Source: DATFQE01 sp035264445 (GTDB taxonomy: Bacteria > Actinomycetota > Thermoleophilia > Gaiellales > Gaiellaceae). Taken from it: a stretch of 11,961 bases of DNA. Positions 1 to 5,556 of the stretch are shown one piece after another; position 1 is the stretch's first letter; each line of letters opens with the position of its first letter. The position numbers were made by a program, and so were the translations under genes. The stretch lies in NCBI GenBank assembly GCA_035264445.1, contig DATFQE010000273.1, positions 1 through 11,961 on the forward strand, read 5' to 3'. Below the pieces are notes generated by a model, which was not told the origin of the DNA, did no database searches, and saw only the letters and a list, made by a program, of their open reading frames with translations.

Positions 1-186
1 GGCCTTGTGGAGCGGCACGTTCCGCGGAATCGTCAGCTGCACGAGCGCGTCGCCGCCGGTCACCATGCTCGGCGGGCTCGAGAGCACCCGCAGCTTGTAG
101 TCGTGTGTAGCTGCTGCGAACGCCGTCGGGGCAACCGCGAGCGCGGCCACCACAGCAGCCAGCATCCAACCGAGCCTTGTCTTCAT
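1..186 (-). CDS. Secreted DUF6351-like protein, N-terminal 62 codons (runs off left edge)
   Basis: Only the first 62 codons lie in the window. The ATG at 186-184 follows a purine-rich AGAGGGGGG ribosome-binding site at 197-189. The protein opens with a classic Sec signal peptide: MKTR, a hydrophobic core (LGWMLAAVVAALAVAP), then an AFA-type cleavage site near residue 24. The mature part begins with YKLRVLSSPPSMVTGGDALV, which resembles the start of DUF6351 proteins (large secreted, tannase/esterase-like hydrolases of unproven function), where a 'VLS...DxVxGGDALV' stretch is typical. That assignment comes from memory of the family and rests on about 35 residues. The gene lies 38 bp downstream of holB on the same strand and could be read through from it, or have its own promoter; I see no clear -10. 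Another secreted protein with an Ig-like N-terminal domain is possible. Confidence 0.6.
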   Translation of the reverse strand, partial: MKTRLGWMLAAVVAALAVAPTAFAAATHDYKLRVLSSPPSMVTGGDALVQLTIPRNVPLHKA

Positions 187-224
187 TTCCCCCCTCTTTC
201 GTCGACCTCGTCGACGCGACTATC

Positions 225-1316
225 TCACTGAATCGCCGACGGCGACGCGAGCTCGCGCCTGAGCTGCACGAAGAGCGCCTCGAGCGCGAGGCCGGCTTGC
301 AGCTGCAGCTCCTCGAACAGGCGCCAGGTGTCGCGCACCCGCTCGGCCGCCGCCTCCGCGCCCAGCATCCGCTCGCGGGTGCCGTCCTCGCGCAACTCGT
401 CGAGGCGGTCGGCGTGGATCGCGACCTCAGGCGCGCCCGCTCCGACGACCACGAGGTCGCGGTACCAGGCGGCGAGCTCGTCGAGCGCGAGCAGGATCTC
501 CTCCCGCTCGGCGCCGCGGCCCGCGCGGCGGACGCGCTGCTCGGCCTCGCGCTGCGGGAGCTCCAGACCCTCGAGCGCGGCCTCGGCGTCCTGCTTGGCG
601 GAAGTAGCCCGCGCGCGAGCGCCGTCGAGCAGCACGCGGGCGCCGGCCGCCGGCTGGAACGCGGGATCTGCGTACACGGCGCGCGCGACTTCGAGCAGTG
701 CAGTCCTTCGCGCTGCGGCCTTCGGGTCGAGCAGCCGCTCGACGCGGTCGAGCCGCCCCGACGCGATCCGCGCGAACGCCGTCGCCTGCTCGGCCGAAAG
801 CTCGGGCGCGCGCCGCTCGATCTCGCGGCGGACGGCACGCTCGGAGAGCCGCCGGAACGGAATCAGCTGGCAGCGCGAGTGAATCGTCTCGGGCAGCGGC
901 CCGAGCTCGTCGGCCACGAGCACGATCACGGCGTACGACGGCGGCTCCTCGAGGTCCTTGAGCAGCGCGTCGGCGGCCTCCTCGTTCATCAGGTGCGCTC
1001 CGAGAATCAGGTACACGCGGTGGTCGCCCTCGAACGGCCGCATGTGCAGGTCGCGGCGCAGCTCGCGGATCGGGTCGATGCGGATCTGGTCGCCGAGCGG
1101 CTCGAGCACGTACAGGTCTGGATGCGAGCCGCGCTGCACGCGCCCGCGATCGCCGAGCACCTCGGCCGCCAGCTCGTACGCCGCGCGCCGCTTGCCGACC
1201 CCGGGCGGGCCGTGGAAGAGGTAGGCGTGCGCGACGCCGTCCGCGAGAGCGGCCCGGAGCAGGCGCTTGGCCTCCTCCTGCTCAGGTAGCGAGCTGAAGC
1301 TCTCCGCGGACGAGAT
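225..1316 (-). CDS. holB: DNA polymerase III delta' subunit (clamp-loader), with apparent ATC start
   Basis: This is a clamp-loader AAA+ subunit, part of the complex that loads the sliding clamp during chromosome replication. From the proposed start (363 aa), the conserved opening FSSLPEQEEAKRLL is at 7-20, followed by HAYLFHGPPGVGKR (30-43), NEEAADALLKDLEEPP and the delta'-type HSRCQLIPF, which holds the SRC arginine finger that triggers ATP hydrolysis in the neighbouring subunit. As usual for delta', the ATPase site is degenerate: the P-loop ends GKR instead of GKT/S, and the Walker B acidic residues are replaced (VYLILGAH). The four-cysteine zinc module of many DnaX/HolB proteins is absent. 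No ATG, GTG, TTG or CTG lies in frame near the conserved N-terminus; the nearest ATG (1406) adds 30 residues of low-complexity antisense-like sequence. An ATC at 1316-1314 sits 6 nt after AAGGAGGTG, so I place the start there. It overlaps tmk by 35 nt, suggesting translational coupling. Confidence 0.88.
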   Translation of the reverse strand: MSSAESFSSLPEQEEAKRLLRAALADGVAHAYLFHGPPGVGKRRAAYELAAEVLGDRGRVQRGSHPDLYVLEPLGDQIRIDPIRELRRDLHMRPFEGDHRVYLILGAHLMNEEAADALLKDLEEPPSYAVIVLVADELGPLPETIHSRCQLIPFRRLSERAVRREIERRAPELSAEQATAFARIASGRLDRVERLLDPKAAARRTALLEVARAVYADPAFQPAAGARVLLDGARARATSAKQDAEAALEGLELPQREAEQRVRRAGRGAEREEILLALDELAAWYRDLVVVGAGAPEVAIHADRLDELREDGTRERMLGAEAAAERVRDTWRLFEELQLQAGLALEALFVQLRRELASPSAIQ

Positions 1317-1878
1317 CTGCCACCTCCTTCGTCGATCCGCCGGCGTCGATCGGGACGATCCGCTCGCGGAAGCGCTCGGCGAGCTCGCGATAGGCCGCGT
1401 CGACACGCACGCGGAAGTCGCCGTCCTCGCGCTCGATCCGGTCGGGGTTGCGGCCGGTCCGCCCGGCGGCCGTGGCCGGGTCGACGAGCAGCAGGAACGT
1501 GCGGTCGGGGAGCAACCCCTGGACCGCGGCGAGGTTCAGCTCGAGCACCGCGTCGACGCCGAGCCCGCGCGCGATCCCCTGGTACGCGAGCGAGGAGTCG
1601 ACGTAGCGGTCGCAGATCACGTCCGCCCCACGCTCACGCGCAGGCGCGATCACGCGCTCGACGAGCTCCGCGCGGGCCGCGGCGAAGAGCGTCGCCTCGG
1701 CCCAGGCGGACATGTCCGGCCCGTGGAGGAGCAGCTCGCGGATCCGCTCGCCGAGCTCCGTGCCGCCCGGCTCCCGGGCGACGACGACCTCGCGCCCCGA
1801 CTCCTCCAGGTGCCGCCTGAGGAGCTCGACCTGGGTCGTCTTGCCGGAGCCGTCGAGGCCCTCGAACGTCACGAACAT
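1282..1878 (-). CDS. tmk: Thymidylate kinase (dTMP kinase)
   Basis: This enzyme phosphorylates dTMP to dTDP with ATP, an essential cytoplasmic step in dTTP synthesis. The protein is 198 aa, close to the usual 200-215. Its P-loop is EGLDGSGKTT (6-15); the REPGGTELGERIRELLL segment (35-51) and DRYVDSSLAYQG (90-101) are the dTMP-binding hallmarks, including the DRY motif; the flexible LID is near 140-150 (GRTGRNPDRIER). The ATG at 1878 begins directly at MFVTFEGLDG, the expected N-terminus. The longer reading frame upstream of it is only antisense to the epimerase gene. No Shine-Dalgarno precedes it; TATCCT or TACGTT hexamers lie 10 and 5 nt upstream, so the mRNA may be leaderless or nearly so. 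It is followed by holB with a 35-nt overlap. The tmk-holB order is common in bacteria. Confidence 0.96.
   Translation of the reverse strand: MFVTFEGLDGSGKTTQVELLRRHLEESGREVVVAREPGGTELGERIRELLLHGPDMSAWAEATLFAAARAELVERVIAPARERGADVICDRYVDSSLAYQGIARGLGVDAVLELNLAAVQGLLPDRTFLLLVDPATAAGRTGRNPDRIEREDGDFRVRVDAAYRELAERFRERIVPIDAGGSTKEVADLVRGELQLAT
1321..1329 (-). promoter_or_regulatory. Strong Shine-Dalgarno deciding the holB start
   Basis: On the minus strand these bases read AAGGAGGTG, an almost full anti-16S match, lying inside the end of tmk. The GGAGG core ends 6 nt before the ATC at 1316, the ideal distance for initiation. The GTG inside the motif itself is in the tmk frame, not the holB frame. 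Confidence 0.6.
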
Positions 1879-1883
1879 CCGGG

Positions 1884-1894
1884 AACGTAGGATA
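1884..1894. promoter_or_regulatory. Divergent -10 region between tmk and the epimerase gene
   Basis: The two start codons (tmk 1878 minus, epimerase 1903 plus) are 24 bp apart. The heptamer TAGGATA at 1888-1894 gives TAGGAT on plus (9 nt before the GTG) and TATCCT on minus (10 nt before the ATG). A second minus hexamer, TACGTT, is at 1889-1884. All fit the actinobacterial TANNNT -10 consensus. Transcription starts would fall within a few bases of either start codon, so both mRNAs would be essentially leaderless. I see no clear -35 for either. Confidence 0.45.
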
Positions 1895-1902
1895 CGGCGC
1901 TC

Positions 1903-2808
1903 GTGCGGGCGGTCGTGACAGGGGGCGCGGGCTTCGTCGGCTCGCACGTGGCAGAGGCGCTGCTGGCACGCGGCGACGAGGTGCACGTCCTCGACAACCT
2001 CTCGACGGGAAGCCGAGAGAAGGTTCCGGACGGCGCCGATCTCCACGTCGGCGACATCCGCAGCGAAGCAGGATCGGTGTTCGAGGAGACACGGCCCGAG
2101 GTCTGCTTCCACCTCGCGGCCCAGGCGGACGTCAACACCTCGGTCGCGCAACCCGACTTCGACGCGGATGTGAACGTCCTCGGGACCTTGCGCGTTCTCG
2201 AGGCCGCGCGGGGCGCCGGCGCGAAAGTCGTCTTCACGTCGACCGGAGGCGCGATCTACGGCGAGTGCGACGGGCCCGCGCCCGAGGAGCAGGAGCGCCG
2301 GCCGATCTCGCCGTACGGGATCTCCAAGCTCGCCGGCGAGGAGTACCTGCTCGGCTGGAACCGGCTGCACGGGACGAATCACGTGGCGCTCCGGCTCGCC
2401 AACGTCTACGGCCCGCGGCAGGAGGCGAGCCTCGAGGGCGGCGTCATCGCGATCTTCCTGGACCGGATGGCATCCGGCGAGCCGGTGCGGATCTTCGGCG
2501 ACGGCGAGCAGTCGCGCGACTTCGTCTACGTGCGCGACGTGGTGTCGGCGGCCCTCGCGGCCGTCGACCACGTCGGCGGGATCATCAACGTCGGCACGGG
2601 CGTCGGGACAAGCGTCAACGAGCTCTTCGAGGCATGTCGGCGCGTCACCGGGTACGAGCGCGAGCCCGAGTATGCGGCCGCGCGCGCGGGAGAGGTCCTG
2701 CACAGCGTGATCGACCCTGCCCGCGCCCGGGCCGAGCTCGGCTGGTCGGCGCAGCGGACGCTGGACGAGGGTCTGCGCGAGACCTGGGCTTCGCTGGCAC
2801 CCGCGTAG
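1903..2808 (+). CDS. NAD-dependent sugar-nucleotide epimerase/dehydratase (GalE-like, extended SDR)
   Basis: This 301-aa protein is a typical extended short-chain dehydrogenase acting on nucleotide sugars, most like UDP-glucose 4-epimerases that supply envelope polysaccharide precursors. Visible features are the N-terminal Rossmann motif TGGAGFVGSH (6-15, GxxGxxG), the D31-N32 pair ending beta-2 (VLDNLSTG), FHLAAQADV (69-77), the catalytic region FTSTGGAIYGE (111-121), the active-site Y138-xxx-K142 (SPYGISK), LANVYGPRQ (165-173) and the substrate-side IFGDGEQSRDFVYVRD (197-212). The start is a GTG at 1903 that leads directly into the Rossmann fold. No Shine-Dalgarno is visible, but a TAGGAT -10 lies 9 nt upstream. 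The next gene begins 3 nt after the stop, so the two are an operon. The exact substrate cannot be read from sequence; GalE, GlcNAc-epimerase or a dehydratase are all possible. Confidence 0.93.
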   Translation: MRAVVTGGAGFVGSHVAEALLARGDEVHVLDNLSTGSREKVPDGADLHVGDIRSEAGSVFEETRPEVCFHLAAQADVNTSVAQPDFDADVNVLGTLRVLEAARGAGAKVVFTSTGGAIYGECDGPAPEEQERRPISPYGISKLAGEEYLLGWNRLHGTNHVALRLANVYGPRQEASLEGGVIAIFLDRMASGEPVRIFGDGEQSRDFVYVRDVVSAALAAVDHVGGIINVGTGVGTSVNELFEACRRVTGYEREPEYAAARAGEVLHSVIDPARARAELGWSAQRTLDEGLRETWASLAPA

Positions 2809-2811
2809 GCC

Positions 2812-3381
2812 GTGGGCCGACTCCAGGCCGCGGTCGGGAGCCTGCTCTTCCTCGTTGTCGCGCCGGGCGTCGTCGCCGGGCTGATCCCGTGGTGGCTGAC
2901 CCGCTGGGAGCTGGAGGAGCCGTTCCCGCTCTGGGCGCCGCTCCGGGTCGTCGGCGCGGTACTGATCGCCGTCGGCGTCCTCGCGCTGCTCGACTCGTTC
3001 CGCCGCTTCGTCGTGGAGGGCCTCGGAACGCCTGCGCCCGTCGCGCCGACAGAGGAGCTCGTCGTCACCGGCCTCTACCGCTACGTGAGAAATCCGATGT
3101 ACGTCGCCGTCGCGGCGACGATCCTCGGCCAGGCGCTCCTGCTCGGACAGGCCGAGCTGTTCGCGTACGGCGCCGTGTTCGTGGCCGTCGTCGCCGCCTT
3201 CGTGCGCTGGTACGAGGAGCCGATGCTGGCCCGGGCCTACGGCGAGCAGTACGAGGAGTACAGAGGCGCCGTCCCCGCGTGGATCCCGCGACTCAGCGCT
3301 TCGGCGACCCCGAGCTCACCACCAGCTCGACCCGAGCCTGCGCGGGAACCCGCCGACCCGCCCGCGGGCTCTGAGCGATGA
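2812..3381 (+). CDS. Small membrane methyltransferase of the isoprenylcysteine/phospholipid (ICMT/PEMT) type
   Basis: The protein has 189 aa with hydrophobic segments at about 5-30, 41-61, and a pair between 97 and 132. The family signature is clear: VTGLYRYVRNPMYVAV (85-100), then RWYEEPMLARAYGEQYEEY (132-150) and VPAWIPR (154-160), which form the SAM-binding C-terminal part of integral-membrane methyltransferases. Bacterial members rarely have a known substrate; lipid or small-molecule methylation is the usual guess. The GTG start at 2812 lies 3 nt after the epimerase stop and has no own ribosome-binding site, so it is probably translationally coupled. The conserved domain ends at R160. The remaining 29 residues are a Pro/Ala/Ser-rich tail that lies almost wholly over the antisense of the PASTA gene, suggesting that an original stop codon was lost. 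Confidence 0.87.
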   Translation: MGRLQAAVGSLLFLVVAPGVVAGLIPWWLTRWELEEPFPLWAPLRVVGAVLIAVGVLALLDSFRRFVVEGLGTPAPVAPTEELVVTGLYRYVRNPMYVAVAATILGQALLLGQAELFAYGAVFVAVVAAFVRWYEEPMLARAYGEQYEEYRGAVPAWIPRLSASATPSSPPARPEPAREPADPPAGSER

Positions 3382-3574
3382 CGCGCCGCCGCTGGACGGT
3401 CACGGAGCCGACGCGGACGACTCGACCCACTCGACAGCCTGACGCCTGCACGTAGATCCTCGCCGCGACGAGCTGCAGGCCGATCACCTTCGGGACGACA
3501 CAGCGCCTCGGCTGGGCGAAGCCGTCCGAGACGGCGAGAACCAGCGCGCAGAGCCCGACGAGCGCGAACCGCAC
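3293..3574 (-). CDS. Small secreted single-PASTA-domain protein
   Basis: From the GTG at 3574 the product is 93 aa. It has a signal peptide (MRFALVGLCALVLAVSDGFA, cleavage near 20/21), then one PASTA domain from about 25 to 88: CVVPKVIGLQLVAARIYV, then a GCRVG turn, then RVIAQSPRAGRRVPAQARVE and LVVSSG. PASTA domains bind peptidoglycan fragments or beta-lactams in kinases and penicillin-binding proteins; here the domain stands alone. C25 and C47 are the only cysteines in the mature part and probably form a disulfide. The longer upstream frame is Arg-rich and antisense to the next gene, so I reject it. A TAGCCT -10 hexamer 7 nt before the GTG supports this start and a leaderless mRNA. The last 89 bp overlap the convergent methyltransferase gene. 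Confidence 0.85.
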   Translation of the reverse strand: MRFALVGLCALVLAVSDGFAQPRRCVVPKVIGLQLVAARIYVQASGCRVGRVVRVGSVTVQRRRVIAQSPRAGRRVPAQARVELVVSSGSPKR

Positions 3575-3581
3575 ATCGGCG

Positions 3582-3587
3582 AGGCTA
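3582..3587 (-). promoter_or_regulatory. -10 hexamer TAGCCT for the PASTA gene
   Basis: On the minus strand TAGCCT (matches TANNNT) ends 7 nt before the GTG at 3574, with no Shine-Dalgarno between. The transcript would start at or next to the start codon. On plus, the overlapping GCTAAT (3584-3589) is a weak -10 candidate for the divergent LytR_C gene. Confidence 0.4.
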
Positions 3588-3681
3588 ATGGAACGCCTCA
3601 GCCGCGTCCCGGAGCGGGGGCGTACTCGCCTACACGAGAGACGAAGGAACAGGCGGAGCGAGAGCGAATCCGGCCCGCGCG

Positions 3682-4209
3682 ATGGAGCACTCCCACCCAC
3701 TTCCCGCCTTCGACGCCGTCCGGCCCTGGCGCACGGCGACGATCGTCGCCTCCGCGATCGCCGCCGGCGAGCTCCTGCTCCTCGTCCTGCTCGGGATCGC
3801 CCTCCTCGGCAAGCCGCTCTCCGAGCACGCGGACAAGGCCGCGGCCGCGAAGCTGGCCGTGCCGCTCCCGACAACACACAAGCAGGAGTCGCCGATCAAG
3901 TTCAAAGCGACCAAGAAGCCGACCCTCGCCCGCGGCGCCACCCAGGTCACCGTCCTGAACGGCAACGGCCGCCAGGGCGCGGCCGCCGCCGAGGCCGGCC
4001 GGGTCCGCCAGTTCGGCTACCCCGTCAGCGCCGTCGGCAACGCGCCGACGACGGGCTACACGCGCACGATGGTCATGTACCGCGGCCGCTTCCGCCCGGA
4101 GGCCGTCCGGCTCGCGAACGACCTCGGGATCAAGATCGTGACGCCGCTCGACGGTCTCTCCGCCGGCGCCCTCGAGGGCGGCCACGTCGCGGTCATCCTC
4201 GGCGCGTAG
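3682..4209 (+). CDS. Membrane-anchored LytR C-terminal (LytR_C) domain protein
   Basis: This 175-aa protein has a short N-terminal cytoplasmic part, one transmembrane helix (about 20-43, rich in Ala/Leu), a charged/Thr-rich linker (44-86), and a LytR_C-type domain (about 88-173) opening with VTVLNGNGRQGAAAAEAGRV and continuing through FGYPVSAVGNA, MVMYRGRF and AVRLANDLGI. LytR_C normally trails the LytR-CpsA-Psr phosphotransferase domain that attaches glycopolymers to peptidoglycan. That catalytic domain is absent here, so the protein cannot do the transfer itself and is probably an envelope binding or accessory protein. Orientation is N-in/C-out by the positive-inside rule (weakly). The ATG at 3682 fits the helix position, but no strong ribosome-binding site precedes it. 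The following methyltransferase starts 16 bp downstream. Confidence 0.85.
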   Translation: MEHSHPLPAFDAVRPWRTATIVASAIAAGELLLLVLLGIALLGKPLSEHADKAAAAKLAVPLPTTHKQESPIKFKATKKPTLARGATQVTVLNGNGRQGAAAAEAGRVRQFGYPVSAVGNAPTTGYTRTMVMYRGRFRPEAVRLANDLGIKIVTPLDGLSAGALEGGHVAVILGA

Positions 4210-4212
4210 TTC

Positions 4213-4218
4213 TACCAT
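4213..4218 (+). promoter_or_regulatory. -10 hexamer TACCAT for the first methyltransferase
   Basis: TACCAT begins 4 nt after the LytR_C stop codon and ends 7 nt before the ATG at 4226. The 16-bp gap has no Shine-Dalgarno, so the methyltransferase may have its own leaderless transcript rather than depend on readthrough. Confidence 0.42.
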
Positions 4219-4225
4219 CCGCCCG

Positions 4226-4945
4226 ATGGCCGACCGCAAGGAGGCCGAGCGCGCCTACCCGGAGCTCATCGAGGAGTCCGGGCGCGAGTGGCTGCGCACG
4301 AAGCCGTTCCGCAACACGCCTCGCGAGACCGCGCGGCTGCTGATCGACTTCGGCTACGCGGTTCAGCTGCTCGACCTCGAGCCCGGGATGTCGCTCTGCG
4401 AGCTCGGTTGCGGCCCCGGCTGGATGACGCGGATGGCCGCCCGTCACGGCGTCGAGGCGGTCGGCTACGACATCTCGCCGGGAATGATCGAGATCGCGCG
4501 CGAGCAGGCCGCGGCCGAAGGCGTCGACGCCCGTTTCGAGGTCGCCGACATGGAGGAGCTCGACGCCGGCCGCCGCTTCGACGCGTGCCTGATCTACGAC
4601 GCGCTCCACCACAGCCCCCGGGCCGACCTCGCGATCGCGGCGGCGCAGCGAGGACTCAAGCCCGGCGGCCGCTTCCTGCTCGCCGAGCCGAACTGGAAGC
4701 ACCGCTTCCAGGGTCGCGACGCCTCCGAGCACTGGGGCGTCACCGAACTGGGCTACACGCCGCGCGCGTTCAAGAAGATGCTGCGCGCCGCCGGCTTCAC
4801 CGACATCCGGCGCTTCCACAACAACCGCAAGCGCCTGTTCGGGAACCGGCCGCTCGAGGTCGCCGCGCACCTGGCCGAGCCGCTCGTCTTCCGCGTCCTC
4901 GGGCCGTGGTGGACGCAGATCTGGCTGCGGGCCACCGCGGCGTGA
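4226..4945 (+). CDS. Class I SAM-dependent methyltransferase
   Basis: The product is 239 aa. An N-terminal helical segment (1-50) precedes a complete Rossmann methyltransferase core: motif I LCELGCGPG (57-65), the acidic ribose-binding D82 in VGYDIS, the adenine-side D108 in VADMEEL, motif IV-like FDACLIYDALHH (118-129), and LKPGGRFLLAEPNW (144-157). All SAM-binding residues look intact, so it should be active. The C-terminal region (160-239) is basic and aromatic (RRFHNNRKRLFGN, PWWTQIW), likely the substrate-binding cap. The acceptor is unknown; the neighbourhood suggests a glycan or lipid-linked sugar. It shares a 4-nt overlap with the next methyltransferase, so they are co-translated. The start is supported by the -10 hexamer 7 nt upstream. 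Confidence 0.92.
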   Translation: MADRKEAERAYPELIEESGREWLRTKPFRNTPRETARLLIDFGYAVQLLDLEPGMSLCELGCGPGWMTRMAARHGVEAVGYDISPGMIEIAREQAAAEGVDARFEVADMEELDAGRRFDACLIYDALHHSPRADLAIAAAQRGLKPGGRFLLAEPNWKHRFQGRDASEHWGVTELGYTPRAFKKMLRAAGFTDIRRFHNNRKRLFGNRPLEVAAHLAEPLVFRVLGPWWTQIWLRATAA

Positions 4946-5556
4946 TCGAGCGAGCCGCGGCGGCCGCCTCCCTCCGCAGCCGGCGGCACAAGCTGAAGCT
5001 CTTCCTCGACTTCGTCCAGCCCACCGCGGAGACGACGGTCGTCGACGTCGGCGTCGCCGACGCGCCCTTCGGCGAGGGCGATGGCCAGGCGCTCACGCAC
5101 AACTTCTTCGAGGCGCTCTACCCGTGGCCCGAGCGGATCACCGCGGTCGGCAACGTGCCGCTCGCCAACTTCACGAAGGCCTTTCCGCAGATCCCGACCG
5201 TCGTGGCGGACGGACGCGTCCTGCCGTTCGCGGATCAGGAGTTCGACGTGGCCTTCTCGAACGCCGTCGTCGAGCACGTCGGCGGCCGCGACGACCAGGA
5301 GCGGTTCTGCCACGAGCTCGCGCGGGTCGCGAGGCGCGTCTTCGTGACGACGCCGAACCGGCGCTTCCCGATCGACCCGCACACGTTGCTGCCCTTCGCG
5401 CACTGGCTCCCCGACGGCCGCCGCCCTCACTCCCTCGACGGTGTCCGCCCGCTCACGGCCCGCGAGCTGCGATCGCTCTTCCCCTACCGCGTGCGGATCG
5501 TCAACACCGGCCTCACGCTGATCGCAGTCGGCGATCGAGCTCTGAGCGCGGGATGA
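4942..5556 (+). CDS. Second SAM methyltransferase-fold protein with degenerate motif I
   Basis: The GTG start overlaps the previous TGA (GTGA, 4 nt), giving a 204-aa product. The methyltransferase fold is recognisable from ADGRVLPFADQEFDVAFSNA, VVEHVGGRDDQERF, a RRVFVTTPNRRFPIDPHT strand-and-turn, and LLPFAHWLP, a pattern I associate with methyltransferases of O-antigen and polysaccharide loci. The glycine-rich loop is altered: the stretch VVDVGVADAP (33-42) replaces the usual DxGxGxG, with only one of the expected glycines. In this subfamily a VGVxDxP-type loop is common, so the protein may still bind SAM, but catalysis is uncertain. Tight coupling to the intact methyltransferase suggests that they act together, perhaps as a heterodimer or on successive positions. 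The last 44 bp overlap the convergent secreted-protein gene. Confidence 0.87.
   Translation: MIERAAAAASLRSRRHKLKLFLDFVQPTAETTVVDVGVADAPFGEGDGQALTHNFFEALYPWPERITAVGNVPLANFTKAFPQIPTVVADGRVLPFADQEFDVAFSNAVVEHVGGRDDQERFCHELARVARRVFVTTPNRRFPIDPHTLLPFAHWLPDGRRPHSLDGVRPLTARELRSLFPYRVRIVNTGLTLIAVGDRALSAG

Noticed and set aside
177..1289. A 370-codon plus-strand frame opposite holB
   Set aside because: Composition is Arg/Ala/Glu-rich and featureless; the minus strand encodes conserved delta' motifs.
1879..2703. Long N-terminal extension of tmk on minus (275 residues)
   Set aside because: It lies opposite the epimerase gene; tmk proteins begin at MFVTFEGLDG.
3575..3877. Longer N-terminus for the PASTA protein
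   Set aside because: The extension is Arg-rich, antisense to the LytR_C gene, and would bury the signal peptide.
3588..4343. Plus-strand 251-codon frame over the LytR_C gene
   Set aside because: Arg/Pro-rich shadow in another frame; the 3682 frame has a membrane helix and a LytR_C domain.
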